A DNA stretch of 64,000 nt from NCBI GenBank assembly GCA_028551475.1, contig CM052360.1:12574501-12638500 (forward strand), given 5' to 3'. How positions within the stretch are numbered: the first letter of the stretch is position 1; every line of letters starts with the position of its first letter. The notes under the pieces were generated by a model. The model was given only the letters and a program-made list of their open reading frames with translations, did no database searches and was not told where the DNA came from. This stretch comes from Casuarina equisetifolia (taxonomy: Eukaryota; Streptophyta; Magnoliopsida; Fagales; Casuarinaceae). The translations under genes were made by a program, and so were the position numbers. Positions 13,091 to 24,235 of this stretch are shown here, piece by piece.

Positions 13091-13214
13091 CATTAGCTCT
13101 ATGATGTGTTGCGCATTTTACTTAATAAAAAGGCCATAGAAATAAAAAAAGGGCCATTTAGCTAATTATTCTTTGTAAGGCAAATAGCTTTCTAATACCG
13201 TATTCATCTTAAAG

Positions 13215-14590
13215 AGTGTTGGGAGCTTTACCTTCAAATAAACCATATCACCCTTCTATAACCATACCTTTATTCATTTATAGTCATAAAATTTCTTCAT
13301 TCACTCTTGTGCTTATGGTAAATGTTGCTTCAGCTAGTGAGTTTCTAATCTCTTTACTTTAGTAATTGTTCTAAAAATTACACTTTTGTAATGCTTGGTA
13401 CATACAAAAGCAAGTTGAAAGGACTGCATCTCAAAAACTCTTTCATATGATGTATGCTTCATTGCCTCATGCTAACTTGTATTATAACAAGATTGCACTC
13501 ATCTAAGTCATTTACTCTAGTATTTGGGATTTTCTCCCATGAAACACCACATATATATTAGATATATCTCCACTAAGTGATTGAGCACCTCTATCTTTTA
13601 ATCTAATTGGAAGTAATAAGTAGATGTGTGGTTAAAACATGGCCCTTGAAGGCAGAACAATTCCTTCTAATATAAACAAGTGAATAATGGATCGGTCACA
13701 CACTATGGAACTTAACATTCCATTTTGCCGAAAGATGTTATTAAGGAAGGCTTGAGACAAAATTGATATTGTATAAAGGTAAGCCAAGGCAATAAAATGC
13801 CCAAACTTCAATAAACAATCTACAGTCATGATCATTGATTTACCCCTTAACACAAGCAACCTATACATAAAATTTGTAGTTATATCTTCTCAAATCTATT
13901 CTAGCATGAGTAGAGGCTATAACTTTTCACAAGAAGTATATTTTCACTTTTATTCTATTGGAAAATTACACATTCCCTAACCTTTTGTGACCCTAATTGT
14001 CTTAAACCCTTCCAATAAAAGATGAGTTTGATTCTCTTAAAGGTTTTTTAACACCCTCATGCATATAGCAGTGAATTTCTTTCATAATCATTGGCACTAA
14101 TAAAGAGTTTCGTGCAAGAAAATTATGTCTTTAAAGAAAATAACCCCCTCTCTTAACTCCTAGGGTCCTACCACCTTTCCTTGTTGTATTGTTGTTGCTA
14201 TTTCTCCCAAAGTTTGTTTGGTTTCTACCTCTTCCTTAACGGTGTCTAGCCACCTTGGAACCAATCCTAATATAGCATAATGGGTCCCCTTACACTTTTG
14301 ACCATATTCAGTTTCTGCATTATCATCCTCGCCAAGAAACAAGGCAACACTCTCCCTTTGTTTTGTCCAACCTTATTGCCTGGCCAGTATCTTCTCGGCA
14401 CCTTCATCCTCCAATTCCCCTTTAGAAGGTACATCAGCCACTAAGTTTTCTCAATCAGCCTTGTACTTGATGACAAAATTACATCCCATGAGATGTAATA
14501 TCCATTTCTATTGGGCTAAAGTGACTAACTTTATTCACCAAGGAACGTAAGACTCTTCTGGATCAAAATAGTCTCAAAAAGATAATGTCT
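13215..14590 (-). mobile_element. Ty3/gypsy retrotransposon pol remnant
   Basis: Read on the minus strand from 14590 down: the end of RNase H (LHLMGCNFVIKYKAD then ENLVADVPSK, about 14510-14410), a linker with GTHYAILGLVPRWL (about 14300), an HHCC-like segment (EIHCYMHEGVKK, about 14080), the integrase core at 13632-13868 (MIMTVDCLLKFGHFIALAY, QAFLNNIFRQNGM, SSIVCDR) and an integrase C-terminal GDMVYLKVKL motif near 13230. This RNase H-integrase order is that of Ty3/gypsy. Many stops and frameshifts show it is dead. No LTR was identified for it; both ends are cut by other repeats. Confidence 0.85.
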
Positions 14591-14599
14591 CCATTCTTT

Positions 14600-15300
14600 T
14601 GTTGTGAGGCTAATTACCTATTATGAGTATTTATATTCCTTAGGTATTTTGATGATGACAAAAAGGGGAAAACATATTTAAAATTAGTTTACTCATATTA
14701 GAAATATATGCCAAAAAGAAAACTAATACAAGGACTCATTATCTATAATATCTATTTATCAAATAATATTATGAATGTCCAAGTATTAACATTTGGAAAT
14801 AAAAATCGTTATTCCCTCATTCCTAGGCTGAATGCTTGTTGGAATTGATTTGTTAGTTGGGTTGAATGTTTGTTTGGATCATTTATTTGTTGCACTGAAT
14901 CTGTGTCATGGACCCAAGCTATTCCAAGCCTAGGCCCAAAGACTTAAGTGACACGGTGAGCTTATCACTTTGGGAAATTTCTCCCGTGCCCGAAGGAAAA
15001 ACCTGCACCTTCATCTACTACTGAGCACCCGGGAGCAGACCAGAAAAACAACAGCAACTTCGCCATGCTTTTAAATCTGAGCCAAAAACATGCTAGATGG
15101 TGAACGGTCTAACAAAGCAATGGGCAGAAAACGGGAGCTGGATTTTGGGTTAAAAAGGAGCCTAATGTGTTGTTGTCCCTTTCAGGAAGCAGTGCAGAAA
15201 ACAGAGCAAAAAACAAAAAACGAAAAAGCTTTTTTCACTCACAATACGATCACATAAGCTTGTATCTTGTGCTCAAGATACTCCTGGGCTTACTGTTTAC
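14600..15300. repeat. Possible copia LTR remnant
   Basis: Begins near an attttgatgatgacaaaaag stretch (14648-14667), which in SIRE-type copia elements lies just before the 3' LTR. It continues with noncoding sequence that includes a purine-rich part around 15190-15235. No matching partner LTR was found in the window. Confidence 0.35.
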
Positions 15301-15567
15301 TCCAAAAGTTTAGATATTGGATGGTTTACAAGCTGATATCTTAAAGCCTAATATTTGTATCTGAATGAGCATGTGTTTTGGTCTTATTGATAGATATATA
15401 GCATATGTTTTTAGACCATTACAAATAAGATAGCATAGAAACCTAGAAAAGGATATTAAGAAGTTTTTGCTTGGTTAGCACCTACATTATATTGAACCTA
15501 CTTAGTAGTGATTTGTTACACACTATAGTGATTTTATGCTTGAATATTTTTTGAACTAAACTTTGAT

Positions 15568-15860
15568 TTATACATTGTCTTTGGAAGCTAAGGTTGTTGG
15601 ATTGATTACATAAATATTATAGACAACCTTCACTAGCATTTTGTTCACTTTATCTACTACTTTAACACCATTCCTTGTGTACGCAACAATCTCCCTCTTT
15701 CCCTTTACATCAATGAAGTTGGAATTACCTAACTTGACTCTAGTTGTGATTGATTTGTCAAGATAGGTAAAACTATGCTCATAATAAGTCATTACTACAT
15801 CTACTATCCAAATATCATAAATTTGCATTTTTGTGACAGTAAAGCAAATTGGCATAGAAT
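15568..15860 (-). mobile_element. Ty1/copia protease-region fragment
   Basis: The minus strand reads IYDIWIVDVVMTYYEHSF then TYLDKSITTRVKLGNSNFI and DVKGKREIVAYTRNGVKVV. This corresponds to the protease region of copia Gag-Pol, where family members have WIVDSGASNHMT, then F..L and VKLGN. The DSGA active-site motif has decayed to DVVM, so it is inactive. Only this piece of the polyprotein is visible. Confidence 0.7.
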
Positions 15861-15879
15861 AAAGAATGCTCGGGCTTGG

Positions 15880-16640
15880 TCATTATGGGCAATACCTTAA
15901 AGCCAAACTTTGGACGATGGATTTTCACACCATAAGTGTAAAATGGCAACATCTGCCTTTACGGCTGTCTTTTTTCCTATTCAACTCAATCGCCTTCCTT
16001 TTTCTTTACTCCTCCAAATTCATACTAAGTATTCACTATGCAACATAACCTTTAAACTTAATTCACAGAAAGCTTCAAAGAGATTTCTATTCCTTTTCAT
16101 TTTATCCTATGTAACAATAGCTACATTATGTTCTCAGCATAAAAAAAATCTATATAGCTTTCATAGCATGCAATCCCATTAGTGTCGGTTTAGCAACATA
16201 TAACTATTATTAAACTAGGTAGAATGCATGAATTAAGAGCTAAAGCATCTGCCAAGTTAAAAAAAAAATACAATGCCTCACCTTAACCTGGCCTCTGCTA
16301 GAGGCTGTATGCAAGATTGTAGATCCCTGAGCATCTTTATACACTAAAACATCATATTAATTAGCAAGAAGCACCCTTAACATCTCCAAATTCCCTCCTT
16401 GAGCCACATTATGAATAGCTCGGCTCATCATCTCCCACTTGAACACTGGAGTAACATTAGCCAATTGCTCCACCAGCTTTCCTCCACTACTAAGGTACAC
16501 AGACGACAGAGCCAAATCGTGTAATAGTTTGAAAAACCTGAGAATTCTTGCTCCTGGCTGCAGCGTAGAATATATCAACAACACCATACTCTCCTCCTCC
16601 AAACACAAGATTAGGGTCTCTCTCATAAGAAAATTAGAAT
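15880..16640 (-). pseudogene. Fragment of the ankyrin-repeat gene (intron plus exon 1 part)
   Basis: This stretch aligns with 28900-29700 of the intact ankyrin gene. Bases 15880-16280 match its intron and 16280-16640 match the 3' half of exon 1. The minus strand at 16357-16626 reads NVTPVFKWEMMSRAIHN and GGNLEMLRVLLAN against NVTPEFRWEMLNRAVHA and the identical second motif in the intact gene. A TAA stop follows LLAN. Because intron sequence is retained, the copy arose through DNA and not through a spliced RNA. Confidence 0.9.
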
Positions 16641-17360
16641 TTTTAACCTTTGGTACTTTGGTTTGATGAACAAGTTGAACTAAAGAATAACAAGTTTATA
16701 CTAAAGGATATATGAAAGATAATGTTAGAGCAACAACTAGAAAATACCATGAGAAATGGTTTAAACATAAATGAGAAAATGAGAGAAATAATAGTAAAAA
16801 CCACTCCAATACAAACATATATGAAGAAAAGATAATGACATCAATAACAGTTTAAAATCCATTGTTGTAGGGCCTAAACACCCTACTATATCTTCACAAC
16901 ATATTTAAAGAGTTGTCGTTCATGCTACATATATTTTAGTATTTATGATAGTTGGATGGTGTAGATAAGATCCATGAAATCCACCCATCTACAATCCATT
17001 GGCCATTCTATCCATAATTTTGGATGGTAATTTCTCCAAGCAATACCCATTTTTCCAAGGTTTGACTTGTTTGTTGGTTTCTTGTGACAAGTTATGGATG
17101 GTCAGTGAAGTGCATACTTCAACACTCACCCTCAAACTGAACATGGTAATGTCGAGTTTGTACTATGCAATAAGAATCTTCTAAAAATGTTGAGTCAGAA
17201 AGATTCTACTTGAATTCTAGATTAATCAATGTGGCCTTGATAGATTTGAATTCCTTCATATGTTAAGTTAGGAAGATTCTATTTGAATTCCTCCAAATGC
17301 CCTTGATGGAGTGTTTTCATCAACTTTTATGTTGATGTTTTTGTGTGATTAGAGTTGTGA
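16640..17360. other. No gene recognised
   Basis: AT-rich DNA with only short, unrecognised frames, between the ankyrin fragment and a polypyrimidine tract. Confidence 0.4.
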
Positions 17361-17364
17361 AGAC

Positions 17365-17480
17365 TACTTCTTCTTCTTTTCCTTTTTTCTTTCTTTTTTT
17401 TCTTTTTCTTTTTTTTTTTTTCTTTTTTCTTTTTTTCTTTTTTTCTTTTTTCTTTTTTGATACCTTTTTTTTTCTTTTAA
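17365..17480. repeat. Polypyrimidine (T/CTTT) tract
   Basis: About 115 bases of almost pure C/T on the plus strand (ctttttt units). It lies just beyond the 3' end of the bromodomain gene fragment. Confidence 0.9.
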
Positions 17481-17930
17481 ATTAACTTTGCCTTCTCCTC
17501 GAAGGTCATCTCCCTCTTGTTTGGATCCTTAGCCTTAGGCTTTGGCAACTAGACTCACCTTTGCAACTAGAATTGGATTTGGAATTGGCATTGGCTGCGC
17601 CAGGGCTAATGTTAGTACTACCAATAATTGCCATCAGTAGGAAACTTGGCGTTGGCTTTTCAATTGTGATAGAAACTCTGAGAAGTTCCTTTTTAAACTT
17701 GTGGTATGTTGACTTGAGCATTTCATCGAACATAGATAGTAGCTGGCTCATCATTAAATTGACATAGGTGCCCTTAGGGTTGTAAATTAGGGTCGCTCTT
17801 GTCCATATTGGACTTAATGGTGCCAAGATCCATTGGGGACTTGGTAATCGTGGAGCCTTATTTTGACTAGGGTTAAGTGCATTGCTTCATTTTTCTAAAG
17901 GTGAGCATCTCAGCTACCAAGTGGTCTGAC
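17480..17930 (-). pseudogene. BET/GTE bromodomain transcription factor fragment
   Basis: On the minus strand, in order: MKQC (about 17880), LHDYQV (about 17850), PMDLGTIKSNMDKS (about 17835-17795), YNPKGTYVNLMMSQLLSMFD (about 17790-17720), KKEL, then PKAKDPNKREMTFEEKAKL (about 17545-17487). The first four are bromodomain landmarks of plant global transcription factor group E proteins. The last is the start of the NET (BET) domain that follows it. Family members bind acetylated histones. Here at least two frame changes and a deletion between DKS and YNPKG destroy the bromodomain, and sequence after the NET start is replaced by the polypyrimidine tract. It is a truncated pseudogene. Confidence 0.85.
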
Positions 17931-18473
17931 GCAATGTGTTTGGGATCCTTATTCAACCCAAAAGGGTTTGGTTGTTTGGTAGCAGCGTCAAAGTCAATTT
18001 CGTGGACTTCTCTACACTTAATAAATTCAAATGGTGACATGTCTGGCTCACCTTTGATGAGCTTAGGGAGCACCATCGACAAGCTATCACTAGTTAGATG
18101 TTTAAAGGATCAGGCAGTGTGGTAATTTCTCTCTACCCATTATCTACTAGTTCCTTGAAAAATTGCTCTATCAAAGCATTGATGGACTATCAACTACCAA
18201 GTGGTCTGACGCAACGTGTTTAGGATCCTTATTCAACCCAAAAGGGTTTGGCCATTTGGTAGTGGCATCAGAGTCAATTTCGTGGACTTCCCTACACTCA
18301 ATAAATTCAAATGGTGACATGTCTGGCTCGCCTTTGATGAGCTTAGGGAGCACCATCGATAAGCCATCACTAGTTGGATGTTCAAGGGATCAAGTAGTGT
18401 GGTAATTTCTCTATACTCGTTATCTACTAGTTCCTTGAGAAATTGCTCTGTCAAAGCATTGATGGACTGTTAG
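17914..18473. repeat. Tandem duplication, two units of about 280 bp
   Basis: 17914-18193 and 18194-18473 are near-identical direct repeats, each starting ctaccaagtggtctgac. The minus strand of each has a frame with REVHEID and PNPFGLNKDPKH, which I do not recognise. It lies directly upstream of the bromodomain fragment in the same orientation and could be its N-terminal coding region. Confidence 0.9.
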
Positions 18474-18547
18474 GCATCTATTCCCAAAATTAATGAGGGC
18501 TTGTCACCGGCATCTCTTGATTCTAGCTGATGAGGATATGAGCATGA
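18470..18547 (+). pseudogene. NF-YC histone-fold pseudogene, 5' piece
   Basis: Bases just before the copia insertion read ILADEDMSM on the plus strand. Removing the element and one copy of its CATGA target duplication makes this run in frame into [11 protein letters not shown] at 25840. The joined segment is the alpha-1/alpha-2 region of an NF-YC (CCAAT-binding, HAP5) histone fold. Sequence before ILADED no longer matches well, so the 5' part is degraded. Confidence 0.75.
18543..18547. repeat. Target site duplication CATGA (left)
   Basis: The five bases next to the 5' LTR are repeated exactly at 25835-25839 next to the 3' LTR. Confidence 0.85.
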
Positions 18548-18807
18548 TATTAGTTTATACATGCTGATGTTGCACATCCTTTATAGGCAGGCCCACCACA
18601 CTTGGGTTGTTTGTATAGTTTTCTTACACGTACATAATTCTTTTGGCAATTGTACAAAACTAAACAATGTATTCTTTTTACATTGTAATAAAATGCAAGG
18701 AGCCTACATGCATTCAATATTTCCCAACAGCCTTTTTGCTAACTGAGAATGCTGTAGACAGCCTTCTCTTACTTCAATTTTATCTTGCTTTCACTCAAAG
18801 ACTAAGA
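18548..18807 (+). repeat. 5' LTR of the copia element
   Basis: 260 bases, tattag...ctaaga, aligned throughout with 25565-25834 (270 bases). The usual TG...CA ends are changed to TA...GA in both copies. Confidence 0.9.
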
Positions 18808-18820
18808 TGGTATCTTAAGT
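18808..18820 (+). promoter_or_regulatory. Primer-binding site of the copia element
   Basis: tggtatc directly after the 5' LTR matches the start of the common copia primer site (TGGTATCAGAGC, complement of the initiator methionine tRNA 3' end). The following bases have diverged. Confidence 0.7.
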
Positions 18821-19439
18821 CAGGTCATGGAGTTAAGGTCTTTTCTTCCACTTCTTGAGTTACATTTGATAATGGTTAGTAAAGCTTACTTTCTCATAAA
18901 ACTTACTTTCTCACTTTAATTTATGCTTGAGATCTTTTCTCTGCAAGACTTTTGGCTTCCCTTTGTGAAGCTCTTGTTTTCATTCTCTTACTAGAAAATC
19001 CTTTGGAGAAGGGTGATTTTGGACCTTATCTTCATTGGTTTCCCCATTTTTTTTTTGTTCCTGTGGGTAGTTGGAGAATACTAAATGGTTTGAGGAAAAA
19101 CTAGTTGGTTGAGAGAAACTAGGTGGTTGGAGAAAACCACTATTTTCGAAATACTAGGTAGTAGTGAAAGTTTACAATTATGTCCTCTAATATCTCTACC
19201 TTTACCTCATATGGTAGATCATGTGGTTGACAGCCATGTCCCTCTCTTTCGGACTCATCTTCTTCTTTTGAAATGGAGAGTAACCCGTAAACAGACGCCA
19301 CCATCCCAGCACGTAAAACTCGAACAATTGCTAGAGACCTACTTCTTCTTACTCTAGCTAATCTCCAAACATAGTCTTTTGTTACTACATTGCTTAAGAA
19401 TGAAGCAAACTATGACTTGTGGAGCATATAGTTCAAGAA

Positions 19440-20240
19440 TAGGCTCAGAATTAGAAAAAAAAACTTGGCTTCATCAATGGAACACTCCTACCCTTGCCAA
19501 GTAGAGACCCATGATCTGAAATGTGGAATGAATGCCACTCTACAATTATCTCTTGGCTTGAGAAATTTATCCATGAAACCTTAGTGGTTTTATTTTTATG
19601 AAATGGTAAGGTTGTAGAAATTTGGGAAGTTTTTCAATTGAGGTATGGGAAACTTTCAAACACTAATTCTTACAACCTTAAGAAGGAGATACATGCATTG
19701 AATCATATCCAGATTAGTGTCATAGATTACTATACTTGTTTGACAGACTTATGGAGGGAATTGGACACTCAAAAACCTCACATTCAGTGCACTTGTGGGA
19801 GATGTCATTGTAAGGTGAACCAAAGAATCACTGAGAAGTCATAAAGGGGAAGATTGATGAAATATCTAAATGGATTGTCTGAAATTTTCCAAAATTTGAG
19901 GACAAATATCTTGGCAAGAGAAAAATTGTTTTCTTTGGATGTTGCTTTCAGTCTGATGAAACAAGATAAAGCATAAAAACTTCAATATGAATAAGGTGTG
20001 CACATTTCTGACAATATGACCTTTGTTGTGCCTTCTCCAGTCTATAAGCAACTGTTCTTTACTCATTTCGCCACTAATTTTGATGCAAATTAGCTTAACA
20101 AGGGAAATGATGAGAATGGACATAAGCCAGTTTGTAGCTACTACCATAAGCCAAGTCATTTAAGGGAGAAATGCTACTAATTGGTTGGTTACCTTCCAGG
20201 TTGGACTCCCAAAGGAAAAAATTAGAAGAGACGACCTCCT
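19440..20240 (+). pseudogene. copia gag region with zinc knuckle
   Basis: Broken frame with typical plant copia gag (UBN2-type) sequence: LKKEIHALNHIQISVIDYY and LTDLWRELD at 19670-19770, KYLNGLSEIFQ-like sequence near 19860, and a zinc knuckle near 20132 reading CSYYHKPSHLREKC. The second cysteine of the knuckle is Tyr, followed by GYLPGWTPKGK. Gag would form the particle that packages element RNA. Several stops show it is inactive. Confidence 0.8.
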
Positions 20241-20696
20241 TTCACTACAAATCATATTGTCTTCAAGTAGCTAGATTGGTCTGTGTTTCCTTAAACTCCT
20301 ATTTTCTATAACATGGGAAAAGGACAAATAGGGCAGTTAATCCACACTAGGCATAAGGATGGCTTTGGGAGCCAATTTATTAGTCATGGGCAGCAAGGGA
20401 TGCACGAATATAACCCCTTCCTTTAGCAACTAGGGTTAAATCTATTTCTCCAGCAAACTACACCTAATCTTTAAAGGCAATAACTCGTTTTTCTAGGTCC
20501 AGTGAATTAAGCTTTCCAACCCACTGCCACTATAGACAATGTTATAGGGCCAATAAACCCTAACTTTGTTGGATCAGCAGCGCAATTTGAGTAATTTCAA
20601 AAAATGATGTCCTTTTTAAATGGAATGAACCTTGTTGACTCTACTGCAAACTTTACAAGTACAAAGCCTAATCCCTAACACTTACCATACTTTCAT

Positions 20697-21200
20697 GAAT
20701 GGATTATAGATTCAGGAGCTAGCAACCATGTTGTTTATGATTTATGATATTTGCATGCTTATTTTCCATATGTTTTGCTTGGGTTATCTATTCGCATGCT
20801 TGATAGTAGTCAAACCTTAATTTCATATATTGGACTTACCAAATTAACTGCAAATTTGCACCTTAAACATGTCATGTATGTTCCAAAAATCTATTACAAT
20901 CTTATCTCAATTTCCACTCGATGTCATGATAATAACTGTGTGATTGCATTCTTTTATGATTTTTGCTTGTTCTAGGACCGTACGACTGGGGCAATGATCG
21001 AATTGGGTAGAGAGGATCAGGGTTTGTACTTCCTTCGTCTGCCATCCCAGGCTCTTCCGTCAAATCTTCAACATATTTTGTTTCCAATTAGGAACCTGTT
21101 ATGTAATGTTAACATAGGAAAGGACTCTAGTTCTTCTATGTATTACATATGTGTTTTGTGGCATCATCATTTTGGACATGCTTCACAAAAATAATTTTTT
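20697..21200 (+). pseudogene. copia protease and GAG-pre-integrase region
   Basis: WIIDSGASNHVV at 20700-20735 keeps the aspartic protease DSGA signature. It is followed by LKHVMYVPKIYYNLISIS, then DRTTGAMIELG and GLYFLRLPS, then the GAG-pre-integrase motif LWHHHFGHAS at 21160-21188. A stop interrupts the frame soon after the protease motif. Confidence 0.85.
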
Positions 21201-21204
21201 ATCT

Positions 21205-21855
21205 TAATGGTTAGCACCCAATTTGGGAAGTCGGTTAAGCACATACGCTCTAAAAATGGTGGGGAGTTTTTCTCCACTGAGTGTGCCTCTTTCCTTGCCT
21301 TACGTGGGATACTCCATGAGAGCTCATGTGCATACACGCCCCAATAAAATGGGGTTATGGAGTACAAACATCAACATCTTTTGAATGTAACATGTGCCTT
21401 AATGTTCCAAGCTCACATTCCTTCTCATTTTTGGGGGGAATCCATTCTTGCTACCATGTATCTGATAAATAGGTTACCTACTACTTCTATTGGGCAATGC
21501 ACTCCCTTTAAGATGTTACATGGTTGTCGTCCATCCTTAGATCATCTTCAGGTCTTTGGATATTGGTGTTACGTCACCACTTTAGGTCGCAAGGATAAGT
21601 TTGCACAATGTGCAACTCCTTGTATTTTCACGGGATACCTTTTATTGCAGAATGGATATTGAGTTTATGATCCTAATACTAGGAATTTTTTTGTGAGCCG
21701 AGATGTAATTTTCTATAAGTATGAGTTTTCCTTCTCTTTGACTCCTCCAGGTGATGATTCCTTAGATCTACCTACACCGGCCGACCTACCTACTAGTCTA
21801 GTCATACTTCCTGATACAGAATCCACCAGTTTACCTGAGTCGGTTCCACTTGGAC
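21205..21855 (+). pseudogene. copia integrase region, deleted
   Basis: VKHIRSKNGGEFFS (about 21235), ILHESSCAYTPQ followed by a stop and NGVMEYKHQHLLNVTCALM, SHFWGESILATMYLINRLPT, and the copia C-terminal DKFAQCATPCIFTGY. About 100 residues usually found between the GAG-pre-integrase HFGH motif and the KHIRSKNGGEF motif, including the first catalytic Asp, are missing at about 21195-21210. The region is then split at 21855 by the solo LTR. Confidence 0.85.
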
Positions 21856-23496
21856 TATTGGAAAATAAGGGTTTTGTTGTGACAAAATTTATTTGTGAAT
21901 TTTTTATTGAAAAATATTTTTCACTTGCAAAAGAAAATCATAGGAAGTAAAAAAGTGTACAAATTATAATATCAATTAATGATATTATAAAGTAACTAGG
22001 TTCCTACATTTATTTGTAAAACATCCTTATAAAGTGACCTTGAGAAATATTTTGCATAATGTAGTGTTTTTCTTTGTTGGCATAAATAAGTAATGATAGA
22101 ATATATTTTAATATATTCAAAGAGAAATGATACTTGCACTTATATATTTGTAGGTATATATATTAAAGAAAAAAAAAGGGACAAAGATTATATTACAAAG
22201 TGATCATATAAGGACTGACTCAAGCTTTACTGGCCCGAGCTTCATTGGCTCGAGCTTTATTGGCCTAAGCTTCACTGGCCCGAACGTCATTGGACCGAGC
22301 TACACTGGCCCAAGTAGCACTGATTCATTGACCATAAGATGCATCTGCTTAAGCCCATCTGATGAGACAAAGTGAAATGTTATTGTTTCACTTAATGATA
22401 AGAGCAAAAGGCTCTTAATCAAACAAATGCTTTAAGAAGCCCTAGCTCCTCTTGCCGAGTTACTCTTTCATCTCTATCTTTGTCGTCAACGCTCCAATGG
22501 GAAAAATCTTGAGGTGATTGATCTATCAGAAAGGATATTTCTTGCATTAATCATCTCTTCTACTGTTGAATGATGGAAATCGCATCATTTATCAACGGGA
22601 AGTTCTTAACGGGAAGTTAAGGTTTGACCGAAACCCTAGAATGCTTGAAGTTGTTAAATCTCCCATAAAAAGGCATTCTTTGAGAATCTTTGGAGCTTTT
22701 GCACATATTACATTTGAGAATAATCATATACATATTGAAATAGTGCAAGAAATCGCAATATCGACTGATTACTTCATCGAATTGTGAAGCTACTTTGTAT
22801 CTTTAGTGATATTCCTTCAAATCAATATTCTTGTGAATGTTCATTGATTAGATTAAGGTGTTTATATGTTGATTGAATCTTGATTATTATATACACATAG
22901 ACTTCTTTGTAAATCTAAAACCCTAACCTTGTGAAAATTAGGGTTTTGTGATTAAAGCTTGAATTAAGCCTTTATATATTTAATTAGCTTTGGGTCAAGC
23001 ATTATTCCTCACTTACATAATACACTTGAGTATTTGTTTTATATACTAAGGTTGTTTCAACCTAAATCTTGTAACCATGGATAAACTTACTCCTTGTTAA
23101 GGAGTTGTGAAGTATAGAAGAGGATTTTTCCTAACTTGTAGTAAAGGAGATTTCAATCAGTTGGATTGAAGGAGAAGAGAGTGAATGTAGGGCTCAAGGA
23201 TTGAGTGCCGAACCACCATAGCAAATTTGGTGTTTCTTTTCCCTTATCTAATTTGGATTAACTTGCTAAATGTGTTATATGTCTAGCCATTAATATGTCA
23301 TTGATTTGCTTCCTTAGTCGTGACATAATTTTGTTGTTTTGTAACTTATATGTTTGACATTTGCTTACTAATTTTTTGTCATATTAGTGTGAAATTGTGT
23401 TGAAAGCTAGAAGAATTTTAGAAATTATAATTGTATCTTATTCTTGACTTACTTAACAATTCAACCCCATTTCTTGTTAAGTCATAAAATCCAACA
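21856..23496 (+). mobile_element. Solo LTR of a second LTR-retrotransposon family, nested in the copia element
   Basis: 1641 bases, tattgg...ccaaca, bordered by the exact 5-bp target duplication TGGAC (21851-21855 and 23497-23501). Removing it and one TGGAC restores the copia reading (SVPLG joined to PSTSPSP). It aligns over most of its length with 62641-64000 at the window edge, including the segments 21870-22010, 22630-22700 and 22905-23110. No internal coding domain is present, so it is a solo LTR left after recombination between two LTRs. It contains a 15-bp minisatellite. Confidence 0.9.
22222..22326. repeat. Minisatellite, seven 15-bp units, inside the solo LTR
   Basis: Units such as gagcttcattggctc and aagcttcactggccc follow one another without gaps. 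The same place in the related LTR at 62641-64000 holds repeats of different length and sequence. Confidence 0.9.
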
Positions 23497-23789
23497 TGGA
23501 CCTAGCACATCACCATCACCACTCTATGTTTCACCTAACCCTATACATGCTGAGTTAAAATTAATTCCACCAACCATACAAAATGATCCAACACTAGTTC
23601 AACCTAGATGCTCAAACCGATCTCGACGACCACTTATATGGACAACATAATATTTTTGTCCAACCTTAGCACCTATAACCCCTACTTATTTGTACCCCAC
23701 TTCAGATCATGTATCCCTAGAGTGCTTTACTCTTCATCATAGACATTTCATAGCCTTAATATCCACCATTCAAGAACCTAAAACTTACG

Positions 23790-24235
23790 ATCATGCATGA
23801 ATAGATAAACATTAGGTAAAGGCCATGGATAAGGAACTTGTGGCCTTTCAAGTTAATTACACATGGGGTCTTGTGCCCTTACCCTTTTGACGTTGTGCTG
23901 TGGGATGTAAATGGGTGTACAAGGTTAAGTATTTGGTAGATGGGACATTAGATAAGTACAAGGCTAGGTTAGTGGCCAAAGGGTATAATTGGCATGAGGG
24001 TGTAAACTTACCATCATGCATGAATAGAAAAACATTAGGTAAAGGCCATGGATGAGAAGCTTGTGGCCCTTCAGGCTAATTATACATGGGATTTTATGCC
24101 TTTACCCTTTGGGCGTTGTGTTGTGGGATGTAAATAGGTGTACAAGGTTAAGTATTTGGTAGATAGGACCTTAGATAAGTACAAGGCTAGGTTAATGGCC
24201 AAAGGGTATAATCAGCATGATGGACTAGATTATTA
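23790..24235 (+). repeat. Tandem duplication (period 223) in the copia reverse transcriptase
   Basis: Both copies begin atcatgcatgaatag (23790 and 24013) and include the RT start TWGLVPLPF, WVYKVKY and DKYKARLVAKGYN. The duplication further breaks the polyprotein. Confidence 0.9.

Larger units (their letters stand above)
11840..13215. repeat. Duplicated block B, copy 2
   Basis: Partner of 2670-3930. It is more diverged in coding motifs and is interrupted at 12841-13090 by a segment absent from copy 1. Its right end stops abruptly at about 13214, where Ty3/gypsy sequence begins. Confidence 0.8.

Noticed and set aside
17914..18473. Candidate CRISPR-like or regulatory repeat array
   Set aside because: Only two long units without spacers; a plain tandem duplication in plant nuclear DNA.
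18548..18807. Reading the first LTR as a solo LTR
   Set aside because: A matching LTR at 25565-25834 with the same CATGA duplication and copia coding regions between them shows a complete element.
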